64,000 nt of DNA from Prodigiosinella aquatilis (GTDB lineage: Bacteria; Pseudomonadota; Gammaproteobacteria; Enterobacterales; Enterobacteriaceae): NCBI GenBank assembly GCA_030388725.1, contig CP128857.1, positions 4,340,001-4,404,000 of the forward strand, read 5' to 3'. Below the pieces are notes generated by a model. It was given only the letters and a program-made list of their open reading frames with translations. It ran no database searches and was not told the DNA's origin. Positions 16,979-27,549 of the stretch are shown piece by piece; the stretch's first letter is position 1; each line of letters starts with the position of its first letter. A program made the translations under genes and the position numbers.

Positions 16979-17120
16979 TTCTTAAATCTCCCTTTCTGTA
17001 TTACGACAGTTATTAATGAAAAAATTAAATATGTTTAAACCACAGACATAATTTGTGATTCATCACGAAAAAAAATGTTTTAAATATGGTTTTAATAACA
17101 AAAAAAACAGGAACCTTAAA

Positions 17121-18020
17121 ATGAGCCGCTCACAAAATCTCCGCCACAACGTGATTAATCAGATTATTGACGGGATGGCCCGCGGCCATATCCCTTCACC
17201 GCTACCTTCCCAGTCGGCATTGGCCGAGATGTACAATATCAGCCGCACCACCGTCCGCCATATTGTAAACCACCTCACGGAACAAGGTGTCTTGGTGCAA
17301 GTAGGCAGGGACTACAGCATCATACGAACACCTGGGCACCATGACGGTTTTGAGTGCATTTCCGCGCCGCTGGACGAACAAAACCGGATTTTTGAGCAGG
17401 CTTTTTTCAATATGATCAATCAGCGCCAGCTAAAAAGTGGTGAAACATTCTCTGAACTGCAACTGGCCAGAGCCGCTGGAGTTAGCCCGGTCGTGGTACG
17501 CGAATATCTGCTGAAATTTTGCCGCTACAATCTGATCGTCAGTGAACGTCGCGGTCAGTGGAGCATGAAGCAGTTTGATCAGTCATATGCTGAACAACTC
17601 TTTGAATTACGTGAAATGCTGGAAATCCATTCATTACAACACTTTCTGAACCGGCCAGAACATGATCCATTATGGCTGGAGGCCAAAGCCCTGCTTGAAC
17701 GCCACCGATTGTTACGTGACAGCATTGGCGACAATTACCGCATGTTCTCCCAGCTTGACCGTGATTTTCACGCGCTGATTCTTTCCGCTGCTAAAAATAC
17801 GTTTTTCAATCAATCCCTTGAGATCATATCTGTTATTTTCCATTTTCATTATCAGTGGGATGAGCGCGATTTAAAGCAACACAACATCATTGCTGTTGAT
17901 GAACACATGACCATTCTCAGCGCCTTGATCTGCCGTAACGACCTGGATGCCACTCTGGCATTGCGTAATCATCTGGAAACCGCGAAACAATCAATGATTC
18001 GTTCCATCAATCAATATTGA
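17121..18020 (+). CDS. lgoR: L-galactonate catabolism regulator, GntR family
   Basis: 299 residues, very like E. coli LgoR (YjjM). An N-terminal winged helix (ALAEMYNISRTTVRHIVNHL) is followed by a second HTH-like segment (LARAAGVSPVVVREYLLKF) and an FCD-type effector domain (QLFELREMLEIHSLQHFL, MFSQLDRDFHALILSAAKN). The start MSRSQNLRHNVIN at 17121 follows CAGGAACC; the frame extends 22 codons upstream into AT-rich sequence and this is rejected. It lies between divergent lgoD and downstream lgoT and likely controls both in response to a sugar acid. Confidence 0.92.
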   Translation: MSRSQNLRHNVINQIIDGMARGHIPSPLPSQSALAEMYNISRTTVRHIVNHLTEQGVLVQVGRDYSIIRTPGHHDGFECISAPLDEQNRIFEQAFFNMINQRQLKSGETFSELQLARAAGVSPVVVREYLLKFCRYNLIVSERRGQWSMKQFDQSYAEQLFELREMLEIHSLQHFLNRPEHDPLWLEAKALLERHRLLRDSIGDNYRMFSQLDRDFHALILSAAKNTFFNQSLEIISVIFHFHYQWDERDLKQHNIIAVDEHMTILSALICRNDLDATLALRNHLETAKQSMIRSINQY

Positions 18021-18181
18021 ACCGCTCAATCATTAAGTACCGATTAAAAACAGGAAATCATTATCGACTGCACGAAATTGTAAAAACGCTAGCGAAAATA
18101 AATTCAATGCATTCTACGCTCATCCCAAGTCGACTTAATTACCCGGTTGTTAGTGAGTTAGCGGTTAAATTTAATAGTCTC

Positions 18182-18205
18182 ATGCGCATAAATTAAAAAG
18201 CGCAT
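18182..18205. promoter_or_regulatory. Inverted repeat upstream of lgoT
   Basis: ATGCGC and GCGCAT flank a 12-base A/T spacer, about 60 bp before the lgoT start. It could be a weak terminator for lgoR or an operator; nothing decides between them. The rest of 18021-18267 shows no gene. Confidence 0.35.
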
Positions 18206-18267
18206 TTCCCTCTCTTTGACGCCAGAATTTTAGCGAAAAAGAAATAATAAATATTCAGGAGTAAAGT

Positions 18268-19632
18268 GTGGATAATACACATATTACAATTGATGGGCAG
18301 AATGATTTTAATAAAACAGACAGTGCTGGTAATTCCACTTCACAAAATGAAATTCTTCAACCCAGCACTCATATTAAACGCATTCAGACTACGGCAATAA
18401 TTTTGTTATTTCTTGCCGCAGTCATCAATTATCTCGACCGTAGTTCTCTGTCAGTAGCCAATATGACGATTCGTACGGAACTGGGCTTAAACGCCACGGA
18501 AATTGGCGTGTTGTTATCGGTGTTCTCACTGGCATATGGCATCGCCCAACTGCCCTGTGGTCCGTTGCTGGATCGTAAAGGACCACGCATTATGCTGGGA
18601 CTGGGAATGTTCTTCTGGTCGCTGTTCCAGGCGTTGTCCGGGTTGGTACACAATTTCACTCAGTTTGTACTGATCCGCATCGGTCTGGGGATTGGTGAGG
18701 CGCCGATGAATCCTTGCGGTGTAAAGGTCATCAATGACTGGTTCAACATCAAAGAACGCGGACGCCCAATGGGGTTCTTTAACGCGGCATCCACCATCGG
18801 TCTGGCAATAAGTCCTCCTATTCTGGCGGCGATGCTAATCACTATCGGCTGGCGGGGGATGTTTGTCACCATCGGGATTATGGGGGTTTTTCTCTCCATT
18901 GGCTGGTATATGCTCTATCGCAACCGTGAGCAGATTGCGTTGACCGATGCAGAGCAGACCTATCTTAATGCTGGCAGTGTGAATAACCGCCGTGATCCCA
19001 TGAGTTTTCGCGAATGGCGTGGTTTATTCCGTCACCGCACGATGTGGGGCATGATGCTGGGCTTCAGCGGCATTAACTACACCGCCTGGCTATATCTGGC
19101 ATGGTTGCCGGGTTATCTGCAAAGTACTTATCACCTGGACCTGAAAAGCACCGGGCTAATGGCGGCTATCCCTTTCCTGTTTGGCGCAGCAGGAATGCTC
19201 TCCAATGGCTATGTGACTGATTTCCTGGTTAAGCGGGGTATGGCCCCTATCAAGAGCCGCAAACTCAGTATCGTCATTGGTATGCTGTTGTCTGCTGCAT
19301 TTACCTTTGTCGTTCCTCAGGCGACGACCACCATAAGTGCCGTTTTGCTGATCGGTATGGCGCTGTTTTGCATTCACTTCGCAGGAACCTCCTGCTGGGG
19401 ACTCATTCACGTCGCGGTCGCATCACGAATGACCGCTTCGGTAGGCAGCATCCAGAACTTCGCCAGCTTTATCTTTGCGTCGTTCGCGCCCATCGTTACC
19501 GGCTGGATTGTAGACACTACGCATTCATTTCATCTGGCATTGACGATCTGTGCCGGTATTACGGTACTGGGCGCGCTGGCTTACGTCGTCCTGGTACATC
19601 AACCGATCAGCGATCCCAGCACACAAGAATAA
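18268..19632 (+). CDS. lgoT: L-galactonate MFS transporter
   Basis: 454 residues with 12 predicted membrane helices, of the anion:cation symporter branch of the major facilitator superfamily. It matches E. coli LgoT (YjjL) closely, for example AAVINYLDRSSLSVANMTIR, GEAPMNPCGVKVINDWFNI and HFAGTSCWGLIHVAVASRM. It should import L-galactonate with protons. The start is GTG at 18268 with AGGAG six bases before it. It is the third gene of the lgo cluster; the next enzymes of tagaturonate breakdown are not in this window. Confidence 0.93.
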   Translation: MDNTHITIDGQNDFNKTDSAGNSTSQNEILQPSTHIKRIQTTAIILLFLAAVINYLDRSSLSVANMTIRTELGLNATEIGVLLSVFSLAYGIAQLPCGPLLDRKGPRIMLGLGMFFWSLFQALSGLVHNFTQFVLIRIGLGIGEAPMNPCGVKVINDWFNIKERGRPMGFFNAASTIGLAISPPILAAMLITIGWRGMFVTIGIMGVFLSIGWYMLYRNREQIALTDAEQTYLNAGSVNNRRDPMSFREWRGLFRHRTMWGMMLGFSGINYTAWLYLAWLPGYLQSTYHLDLKSTGLMAAIPFLFGAAGMLSNGYVTDFLVKRGMAPIKSRKLSIVIGMLLSAAFTFVVPQATTTISAVLLIGMALFCIHFAGTSCWGLIHVAVASRMTASVGSIQNFASFIFASFAPIVTGWIVDTTHSFHLALTICAGITVLGALAYVVLVHQPISDPSTQE

Positions 19633-19906
19633 TGATGAAATCTTCACGGATAATCGCCGAAAACCACACAGCAGACTGAGTTTGATGACAAAGTGCGCAT
19701 AGCGGTGATAATGGAGAGATCGTAAAAACGCTGCAAGTACCTCCTTATAAGCCCAAACTGTTCGTCTTCTGGCGGAGGTGCTATTAAACGTAGGTTTACA
19801 GGTAAACATGGTCGGATAGCATCAGACGCATCAGAAAACACACACTTTCTGAATGGACCAATGGCAGATTCGAATAGATGTCTATCAGGAAGAAATGAAG
19901 AAGAAT
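19633..19906. other. Spacer between lgoT and tRNA-Gly, no gene seen
   Basis: No convincing coding frame, RNA or repeat was found. It separates the accessory left part of the window from the conserved tRNA-orn-rsgA block, so it is a candidate island edge, but no second attachment sequence is visible. Confidence 0.4.
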
Positions 19907-19982
<76 letters not shown>

Positions 19983-20185
19983 TCGGGAGTGTTGTACCGT
20001 ACCTGCATTTCATTGCCGGTACGGGGTGCGAATTATACGAGAAAAGTGTTGCTCTGCAAGTCCTTGGAGCAGAATTTGTGCCTGATTGCAGATAAAAACA
20101 GCAACTCGCCAGGTAACACCTTGTCTCGGAAACACTTTTTTCCTGGCAATATTTCCAGCACGTTTCCACTGTAGTTGAACAGAGA

Positions 20186-20728
20186 TTAGAGCTGAATAAA
20201 GTGCTCACGATAGTAAGCCAGCTCGGCCACTGACTCACGAATATCATCCAGCGCCTGATGCGTATTACGCTTCGTGAATCCGGTTAGAATTTCCGGCTTC
20301 CAGCGGATCGCCAACTCTTTCAGCGTACTGACATCCAGATACCGATAGTGAAAATAGGCTTCCAGCTCAGGCATATAGCGGAATAAAAAACGACGATCCT
20401 GTCCGACGCTGTTGCCACAAATTGGTGATTTTCCTGCCGGCACCCACTGTTGCAGAAATTTCAACGTTTCCAGCTCGGCGGCGCGTTCACTAAACTGGCT
20501 GGCCTTCACCCGATCAACCAGTCCGCTGCCAGTATGAGTACGAACGTTCCAGTCATCCATCAACGCCAGTTGGCTATCTGGTTGATGTACCGCCAGTGTT
20601 GGCCCTTCCGCCAGCACATTCAGATTGGCATCGGTCACCAGCGTGGCGATTTCAATGATGTGGTCACGCTCGGGATCCAGTCCCGTCATTTCAAGATCGA
20701 TCCAGATCAGTCTGTTTTCATCTACCAT
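20186..20728 (-). CDS. orn: Oligoribonuclease
   Basis: 180 residues. Orn degrades RNA dinucleotides and short oligomers, including pGpG, to mononucleotides. DEDDh exonuclease motifs are visible: IDLEMTGLD, NWNVRTH-like segment, CGNSVGQDRRFLF, and the closing HQALDDIRESV. The start MVDENRLIWIDLEMTG at 20728 has an AGGACC site before it and matches the family length; the frame is open 25 codons further up but that part is not conserved. It is divergent from rsgA, as in E. coli. Confidence 0.98.
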   Translation of the reverse strand: MVDENRLIWIDLEMTGLDPERDHIIEIATLVTDANLNVLAEGPTLAVHQPDSQLALMDDWNVRTHTGSGLVDRVKASQFSERAAELETLKFLQQWVPAGKSPICGNSVGQDRRFLFRYMPELEAYFHYRYLDVSTLKELAIRWKPEILTGFTKRNTHQALDDIRESVAELAYYREHFIQL

Positions 20729-20883
20729 TGGGAAGGTCCTATTGTGATTTTGTGTGCCGGTTTCTGCCATGATCGCCACAAGGTGTGGACAAACATCCGG
20801 CATCGGTTAATTAAAACAAAATAGCGTGTATTATAGTCGCTTCAATCGCCACGGGCGATAATTGCAGTATCAAGTGAGGCTTA

Positions 20884-21933
20884 GTGAGCAAAAAGAAACT
20901 GTCGAAAGGTCAGCAGCGTAGGGTCAGCGCCAATCATCAGCGCCGCCTGAAGCACGCGGATAACAAGATAGAATGGGATGACAGCCAACTGAGTGAAGCT
21001 CAGGAAGGCATCATCATCAGTCGCTTTGGCATGCATGCCGACGTGGAAGCCGTCGACGGCACGCTACATCGCTGTAATCTTCGCCGCACCATTTCGTCAT
21101 TGGTCACCGGAGACCGCGTAGTCTGGCGTGCTGGCAATGAGGCGCTGTCCGGCATCAGCGGTATCGTGGAAGCCGTACACCCACGCCAGTCGGTACTGAC
21201 TCGTCCCGATTATTATGACGGTATTAAACCGATTGCCGCCAATATCGATCAGATCGTGATCGTGTCCTCTATCCTCCCCGAACTGTCTTTAAATATGATC
21301 GACCGCTATCTGGTGGCTTGCGAAACACTGGAAGTCGAGCCGATGCTGGTGCTGAACAAGATCGATCTGCTGGACGACGAATCCCTGAAATTCGTGGAAG
21401 AATTGATGGATATTTACCGTGCACTGCACTATCGGGTGTTGATGGTTTCCAGCCACACTCAGCAGGGTATTCCGGAACTGGAAGCCGCGTTAACCGGACG
21501 GATCAGTATCTTTGCCGGTCAGTCCGGGGTAGGAAAATCCAGTCTACTCAACTCACTGCTCTATCCAGGGGCCGCACGCATCGTGGTCAACGATGTGTCC
21601 GGCAATTCTGGATTAGGTCAACACACCACAACGGCGTCCCGTCTGTACCATTTCCCGAGTGGCGGTGATGTTATCGATTCTCCCGGTGTGCGGGAATTCG
21701 GTCTCTGGCATCTGAATCCTGAACAGGTGACTCAGGGTTTTATCGAATTCAGGAATTACCTCGGCAATTGTAAATTCCGTGACTGCAAACATAATAACGA
21801 CCCAGGCTGTGCCATCCGTGCGGCACTGGAACGGGGTGAGATTGCGGCGGAGCGGTTTGAAAATTACCACAGTATCCTGGACAGCATGGCACAGGTAAAA
21901 ACGCGTAAATCCTTTTCCGATTCAGATAACTGA
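20884..21933 (+). CDS. rsgA: Small ribosomal subunit biogenesis GTPase RsgA
   Basis: 349 residues with a GTG start. RsgA is a circularly permuted GTPase that checks late 30S maturation. An OB-fold (about 40-110) precedes the GTPase, in which G4 NKIDLL comes before G1 AGQSGVGKSSLLN and G3 DSPGVREFG. The C-terminal zinc knuckle is CKFRDCKHNNDPGC. The basic N-terminus KKKLSKGQQRRVSANHQRR fits rRNA contact. It is followed by psd in the conserved order. Confidence 0.98.
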   Translation: MSKKKLSKGQQRRVSANHQRRLKHADNKIEWDDSQLSEAQEGIIISRFGMHADVEAVDGTLHRCNLRRTISSLVTGDRVVWRAGNEALSGISGIVEAVHPRQSVLTRPDYYDGIKPIAANIDQIVIVSSILPELSLNMIDRYLVACETLEVEPMLVLNKIDLLDDESLKFVEELMDIYRALHYRVLMVSSHTQQGIPELEAALTGRISIFAGQSGVGKSSLLNSLLYPGAARIVVNDVSGNSGLGQHTTTASRLYHFPSGGDVIDSPGVREFGLWHLNPEQVTQGFIEFRNYLGNCKFRDCKHNNDPGCAIRAALERGEIAAERFENYHSILDSMAQVKTRKSFSDSDN

Positions 21934-22003
21934 CATTTATCGCATCCATCGCTACAATGCGCCCTTTTCCACCCTGGCGCATCATTAATCCAAGAGGTTC
22001 ACT

Positions 22004-22915
22004 GTGTTGGATAGTATCAAGATAGCTCTACAATATTTGTTGCCGAAAATATGGCTGACACGTCTGGCTGGCTGGGGCGCGGAGCGACAGGCAGGTATCC
22101 TGACCAAACTGGTTATTGACCTGTTCGTGCGCTGCTACCGGGTCAACATGCAGGAAGCGCAGCAATCAGACACCGCTGCATACCACACTTTCAACGAATT
22201 CTTTGCCCGTCCTCTGCGTCTGGGTATCCGTCCGATTGATCCGCACGCCCATCGGTTGGTACAACCTGCTGATGGTGTTATTTCTCAATTGGGAAGCATT
22301 ACTGACGGCAAAATCTTCCAGGCCAAGAACCACGACTACACGCTGGAAGCGTTGCTGGCAGGCAACTACATCATGGCCGACCTGTTCCGTGATGGTCTGT
22401 TTGCCACCATCTATCTGTCACCGAAAGATTATCATCGCGTACATATGCCTTGTGATGGTGTGCTGCGCGAGATGATTTATGTCCCGGGTGATCTGTTTTC
22501 CGTTAACCCGTTGACCGCCAAAAATGTCCCCAATCTGTTTGCCCGTAACGAACGAGTTATCTGCCTGTTTGACACACCGTTCGGCCCGCTGGCGCAGATC
22601 CTGGTAGGGGCGACCATTGTTGGCAGTATCGAAACCGTATGGGCAGGCACAGTAACGCCGCCACGTGAAGGCATCATCAAACGCTGGACTTATCCCGCCG
22701 AAGGTGAAGACGCAATTGTGCTGGAAAAAGGTCAGGAAATGGGGCGCTTCAAGCTGGGCTCGACGGTGATCAACCTGTTTGCCGCCGGCAGTGTACAACT
22801 GATGTCTACTCTTGCCAGCCACAGTGTCACCCGTGTGGGTGAACCCTTCGCCGAAGAACCGAACACGGCAGAAACCGACGCTGACACGCCGGATGGAGCA
22901 GACGGCACCCCATAA
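22004..22915 (+). CDS. psd: Phosphatidylserine decarboxylase proenzyme
   Basis: 303 residues. Psd makes phosphatidylethanolamine from phosphatidylserine at the inner membrane. The self-cleavage motif LGST is at residues 251-254; Ser253 becomes the pyruvoyl group. Also seen are ADGVISQLG and YLSPKDYHRVHMPCDG, with the charge-relay Asp and His. The start is GTG at 22004 behind AAGAGG; the protein begins MLDSIKIALQYLLPK. The acidic C-terminal tail is low complexity. mscM follows after 33 bp, probably in the same transcript. Confidence 0.98.
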   Translation: MLDSIKIALQYLLPKIWLTRLAGWGAERQAGILTKLVIDLFVRCYRVNMQEAQQSDTAAYHTFNEFFARPLRLGIRPIDPHAHRLVQPADGVISQLGSITDGKIFQAKNHDYTLEALLAGNYIMADLFRDGLFATIYLSPKDYHRVHMPCDGVLREMIYVPGDLFSVNPLTAKNVPNLFARNERVICLFDTPFGPLAQILVGATIVGSIETVWAGTVTPPREGIIKRWTYPAEGEDAIVLEKGQEMGRFKLGSTVINLFAAGSVQLMSTLASHSVTRVGEPFAEEPNTAETDADTPDGADGTP

Positions 22916-22948
22916 ACACCACGCTACAATTATTAAGGGAGGCTAGCC

Positions 22949-25900
22949 GTGCGTCTGATACTGATTTTCTTACTGGGATGCCTGTTATCAACCGCATCGC
23001 TAGCCGCCAAAATCCCCACCGACGCGCAACTGCGTCAGGATTTGCAACAGGCGGAAAGCAATAAAAGCTTGCCTAATCAGGCAGACATAATTAAAGAACT
23101 ACAATCCGCCCTGCGTATGCTCAATGGAAGCAAGGAAGCGCAACAACGGGCCGCGCAGTACCAGAACGTGATTGATGATTTCCCGAAACTGACCCGGCAA
23201 CTACGTCAGCAACTGACTGCCGAGGACAACAAATCGCCTCCCGCCACACATAACCTTTCGATTAACGATCTTGAACAGCAGATTGTACAAACCAGCAGCC
23301 AGTTACTGGAGCGGAGCCGCCTACTACAGCAGGAGCAGGATCGGCTACGGGAAATCATCGATTCACTGTCCCAACTGCCACAGCAACAAACCGAAGCCAA
23401 CCGTGCACTAAGTGATATTGAGCGACGCATTCAGGCTCTGGGTGTGCCGAATACCCCGCTCGGACAAGCCCAACTCGCCGCCTTGCAGGCGGAATCGGCG
23501 CTGCGTAAAAGTCGTGTCGATGAGTTGGCGCTGGCTCAGCTTTCCGCCAGCAACCGACAGGAACTGTCACGCCTGCGTGGCGAGCTTTACCAGAAACAGC
23601 GTGATCGACTGGATAATCAGCTGCAAACCCAACGCAACACAATAAACACCTTGCGACAGCAGGAAGCGGAACAAGCACTGGAGCGCACAGAGCTACTGGC
23701 AGAACAGAGTGGTGATTTACCCACCATCATTGCCAAACCGTTACAGATTAATCGCGAATTGTCGTTAGCACTGAATCAGCAGGCACAGCGTATGGACCTG
23801 ATTTCCTCACAGCAACGTCAGGCTGCGGCACAGACGCTTCAGGTACATCAGGCATTGAGTACATTGCGCGAACAGGCGCAATGGCTGGGCTCTTCCACCG
23901 CATTGGGGGAAACACTGCGCGCCCAGGTCGCCCGCCTGCCCGACATGCCAAAACCCCAGTTACTGGACAGAGACATGGCCCAATTGCGTGTGCAACGGCT
24001 GCATTATGACGATTTGCTCAGTCAACTACCAAAAACCGAGCTGGCCAGACAGGATAATGGCTCACCACTGACCACCGCGCAGCAAAAAATTCTCGACGAT
24101 CAGCTACGCACGCAACGTGAATTACTGACCTCTCTGATATCTGGTTGCGACACACTGGTTCTTGAATTGACCAAGCTGAAAGTCGCCAATAATCAGTTGG
24201 AAGACGCGTTGTTAGAAATTCGTGAGGCCGCACACCGTTACCTGTTCTGGGTGGCGGACGTCGAACCGATAACCTTCGCCTACCCAATCACACTGCTGAA
24301 AGATTTATCACTGCTGCTGTCGCTGGACACGCTGACCCAACTCGGCAGTGCCATGATCATGATGGTCACCAGCCGCGATACGCTGTTACCGCTGCTGGGC
24401 GCATTGCTGCTGGTAGGGTTCAGTGTTGGCTCTCGTCGTCATTACCATGCTTTTATGCAGCGTGCCAGCGATCGGGTGGGTAAAGTCACCCTAGACCATT
24501 TTATGCTGACCCTACGCACGGTATTCTGGTCGGTTATGGTGGCTATCCCACTGCCGGTATTGTGGGCCGCGCTGGGATATGGTTTGCAGAATGCCTGGCC
24601 TTATCCGGTGGCCGTGGCTATCGGCGACAGTGTTACTGCTACCGTGCCACTGATGTGGGTAGTGATGATCAGCGCAGCGTTTGCCCACCGGCAGGGGCTG
24701 TTCATCGTGCACTTTGGCTGGTCCCCGATGCGGGTAGCCCGGGCTATGCGTTATTACCAGTTATCTATCGGTTTTATCGTCCCCTTGATCATGGCGCTTA
24801 TTACGTTTGACAATCTTAACGACCGTGAATTTTCCAGTACGCTGGGGCGCTTGTGTTTTATTTTGCTGTGTATGGCTCTCACCCTGGTGACCACCAGCCT
24901 CAAGCGGGCCGGCATTCCACTCTATCTGGATAAAGCCGGTTCCGGGGAAAATCCAGCCAACCGTGGCATGTGGAACATCCTGATTTTCATGCCGCTGGTG
25001 GCTGCGCTGGCCGCCAGTCTGGGTTATCTGACGACATCCCAGGCGCTGTTGGCTCGGCTGGAAACGTCCGTAGCCATCTGGTTTTTCCTGCTAGTGGTTT
25101 ATCACATCATTCGTCGCTGGATGCTGATTCAGCGCCGTCGCATTGCCTTTGATCGTGCCAGACAACGTCGTGCCGAAATCCTGGCCCAGCGAGCGCGGGG
25201 GGACGAAGAATCGCTACCGTCCAGCGGCTATGAGATCGGCGGCGACACATTGGAAGAACCGGTAGTAGATTTGGATGCCATCAGCGCCAAATCACTAAAA
25301 CTGGTGCGTTCAATCCTGACACTTATCGCGCTGGTTTCGGTGATTGCGTTGTGGTCAGAAATCCATTCCGCCTTTGCGTTTCTGGGAAATATCAGTCTAT
25401 GGGATGTCACCAGTACCGTGAAAGGGGTGGAAAGCGTGCAACCAATTACCCTTGGTGCAGTGCTGATTGCCATGCTGATTTTTTTCATCACCGTACAGTT
25501 GATGCGAAACCTGCCCGCCTTGCTGGAACTGGCGCTGTTACAGCATATCGAGCTCGCACCCGGCACCGGTTATGCCATCACCACAGTCAGTAAATACCTG
25601 CTGATGCTAATAGGTGGTCTGATCGGGTTCTCGATGATTGGCATTGAGTGGGCGAAACTACAGTGGTTGGTAGCTGCGTTGGGCGTGGGATTGGGCTTTG
25701 GCTTGCAGGAGATTTTCGCCAACTTTATTTCTGGCCTGATTATTCTGTTCGAAAAGCCGATTCGTATTGGCGATACCGTCACGATCCACAATCTCACTGG
25801 TTGTGTCATGCGGATTAACACCCGGGCCACGACCATTTCAGACTGGGACCGTAAAGAGATCATTGTTCCCAACAAAGCGTTTATTACCGAACAGTTTATC

Positions 25901-26257
25901 AACTGGTCGCTGTCCGATTCCGTGACCCGCGTGGTGGTAAGTGTTCCGGCCCCGGCGCAGGCCAATAGCCAGGAAGTGACAGAACTATTGCTGGAGGTGG
26001 CAAAACAGAGTGATCTGGTTCTGGATAATCCGCCGCCGGAAGTTTTTCTGGTGGATCTGACACAGGGTATCCAGATTTTCGAGCTACGCATTTTTGCCGC
26101 TGAAATGGGGCACCGGATGCCGTTGCGTCATCAGCTACACCAATTGATTCTGGAAAGTTACCGCCAACACAATCTGGTCATGCCATTCCCACCCTTTCAG
26201 GTGCAGATGGATTCGATACAGATGTCTGGACGCGCATCCACCACCGGTGGCGTTTAA
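22949..26257 (+). CDS. mscM: Miniconductance mechanosensitive channel MscM
   Basis: 1102 residues, against 1107 in E. coli. It opens on membrane tension and protects against osmotic downshock. A signal peptide (LILIFLLGCLLSTASLA) leads into a long periplasmic coiled coil rich in Q, E and R (about 25-470), then around eleven membrane helices. The C-terminal MscS core has VAALGVGLGFGLQEIFANFI and EKPIRIGDTVTI. The start is GTG behind GGGAGG. It follows psd in the conserved gene order. Confidence 0.96.
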   Translation: MRLILIFLLGCLLSTASLAAKIPTDAQLRQDLQQAESNKSLPNQADIIKELQSALRMLNGSKEAQQRAAQYQNVIDDFPKLTRQLRQQLTAEDNKSPPATHNLSINDLEQQIVQTSSQLLERSRLLQQEQDRLREIIDSLSQLPQQQTEANRALSDIERRIQALGVPNTPLGQAQLAALQAESALRKSRVDELALAQLSASNRQELSRLRGELYQKQRDRLDNQLQTQRNTINTLRQQEAEQALERTELLAEQSGDLPTIIAKPLQINRELSLALNQQAQRMDLISSQQRQAAAQTLQVHQALSTLREQAQWLGSSTALGETLRAQVARLPDMPKPQLLDRDMAQLRVQRLHYDDLLSQLPKTELARQDNGSPLTTAQQKILDDQLRTQRELLTSLISGCDTLVLELTKLKVANNQLEDALLEIREAAHRYLFWVADVEPITFAYPITLLKDLSLLLSLDTLTQLGSAMIMMVTSRDTLLPLLGALLLVGFSVGSRRHYHAFMQRASDRVGKVTLDHFMLTLRTVFWSVMVAIPLPVLWAALGYGLQNAWPYPVAVAIGDSVTATVPLMWVVMISAAFAHRQGLFIVHFGWSPMRVARAMRYYQLSIGFIVPLIMALITFDNLNDREFSSTLGRLCFILLCMALTLVTTSLKRAGIPLYLDKAGSGENPANRGMWNILIFMPLVAALAASLGYLTTSQALLARLETSVAIWFFLLVVYHIIRRWMLIQRRRIAFDRARQRRAEILAQRARGDEESLPSSGYEIGGDTLEEPVVDLDAISAKSLKLVRSILTLIALVSVIALWSEIHSAFAFLGNISLWDVTSTVKGVESVQPITLGAVLIAMLIFFITVQLMRNLPALLELALLQHIELAPGTGYAITTVSKYLLMLIGGLIGFSMIGIEWAKLQWLVAALGVGLGFGLQEIFANFISGLIILFEKPIRIGDTVTIHNLTGCVMRINTRATTISDWDRKEIIVPNKAFITEQFINWSLSDSVTRVVVSVPAPAQANSQEVTELLLEVAKQSDLVLDNPPPEVFLVDLTQGIQIFELRIFAAEMGHRMPLRHQLHQLILESYRQHNLVMPFPPFQVQMDSIQMSGRASTTGGV

Positions 26258-26305
26258 TCGCTGGTGCCATCCGGGCGGTGGCACCACTCGCAAGAACCCT
26301 TGCTA

Positions 26306-27283
26306 TTACGCTCTATCAACAGAAAATGCGATCACATCACTCAATGTTTCAGCGTTCAATGCCAACATAATAAGACGATCCACACCCAGCGCCACGCCGG
26401 CACACTCCGGCATACCGGCTTCCAGCGCGGCCAGCAGATTTTCATCGATCGGCTGTACTGGCAGACCGCGGGCGGTACGTTTGCGGTTATCCTGTTCAAA
26501 GCGTTGACGTTGTTCATGACTGTCGGTTAATTCACGAAAACCGTTCGCCAGTTCGATGCCTTTAAAATAGACTTCAAACCGCTCGGCCACACGATGATCT
26601 TCGGTACTGATTTCCGCCAGTGATGCCTGGGTAGCCGGAAAATGGTAAACAAAGGCCGGTTTGTCACGTCCGATATTGGTTTCCACACCTACCGTAAACA
26701 GCAGTTGCAGTAAGGTGTCGCGGTCGTTTTCATTAGCTGCGACATCCCCAACACCCAGTTTTTCCGCCACGTCACGTAATTGCGCTTTGTCTGCGGACAA
26801 CGGGTCAATCTCAAGGTGACGTTGAAAAGCCTGCTGATAAGTGAGCCTTTCGGCATTGTCACATTCCAGCACCTGCTGCAATAGATCGTCCACCTCGTTC
26901 ATCAGGCGGTACATATCATAGTGCAGGCGATACCACTCCAGCATGGTAAACTCGGGATTGTGATGGCGACCAGATTCTTCATTACGAAAACTGCGGCACA
27001 ACTGAAATATCGGTCCACTACCTGCGGCTAGCAGACGCTTCATGTGATATTCCGGGCTGGTCATTAGATATAGTGTTAATCCTTCAGCCGCACCAGGGCC
27101 GACAAAGTGGGTCTGGAACGGGGAAAGGTGAACATCGGTTACCGTCGCCTGACTCATGGCTGGCGTTTCAACTTCCAGTACGCCGCGATCAGCGAAGAAA
27201 CGTCGGATATCCATCATGATCGATGCCCGTTTCAACAGTGTGGCGATAGAAGCGCTGGGTTGCCAACTTGCCGTTTCGCTCAA
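26306..27283 (-). CDS. epmA: Elongation factor P (R)-beta-lysine ligase
   Basis: 325 residues when started at the TTG at 27283 (then SETASWQPSASIATLL), exactly the E. coli length; GGAG stands eight bases upstream. EpmA, a truncated class II lysyl-tRNA synthetase paralogue, attaches beta-lysine to EF-P, easing stalling at proline runs. Class II motifs are seen: FQLCRSFRNEESG (motif 2) and GMPECAGVALGVDRLIML (motif 3). An upstream ATG at 27331 would add 16 unconserved residues. It is convergent with mscM and divergent from frdA. Confidence 0.96.
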   Translation of the reverse strand: MSETASWQPSASIATLLKRASIMMDIRRFFADRGVLEVETPAMSQATVTDVHLSPFQTHFVGPGAAEGLTLYLMTSPEYHMKRLLAAGSGPIFQLCRSFRNEESGRHHNPEFTMLEWYRLHYDMYRLMNEVDDLLQQVLECDNAERLTYQQAFQRHLEIDPLSADKAQLRDVAEKLGVGDVAANENDRDTLLQLLFTVGVETNIGRDKPAFVYHFPATQASLAEISTEDHRVAERFEVYFKGIELANGFRELTDSHEQRQRFEQDNRKRTARGLPVQPIDENLLAALEAGMPECAGVALGVDRLIMLALNAETLSDVIAFSVDRA

Positions 27284-27422
27284 GGTGATTACTCCAAAGG
27301 TCAAACAGGTGGTGCAGTCTACCCGCATCATGTCAACCAGACAAATTATATCCCGTGAAAGATTTTCTTATATTGTCAGTAAAGACACGATTAAAGAAAT
27401 ACACTTTTCATCTTTCAAGTTT

Positions 27423-27549
27423 TATACCCCAAATACTTCAAGTTGCAGGTGTGTTGGCTGCGTTCGCTCACCCGAATCACTTACCTGAGTAAGCGCCTCG
27501 GGATTCACTCTCTTTCCGCCTTCCTGCAACTCGAAGTTTATTGGGTATA
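27423..27549. repeat. ERIC element (full length, 127 bp)
   Basis: The ends TATACCCCAAATACTTCAAG and its near-complement ending TTGGGTATA form the terminal inverted repeat. The core CGCTCACCCGAATCACTTAC and GTAAGCGCCTCGGGATTCAC match the classic ERIC primer regions. It lies in the epmA-frdA gap; the rest of 27284-27838 is AT-rich and must hold the frd promoter, which I could not define. Confidence 0.88.

Noticed and set aside
17056..17075. CRP-like TGTGA/TCACG pair between lgoD and lgoR
   Set aside because: Spacer is four bases, not six, so it would not fit a CRP dimer.
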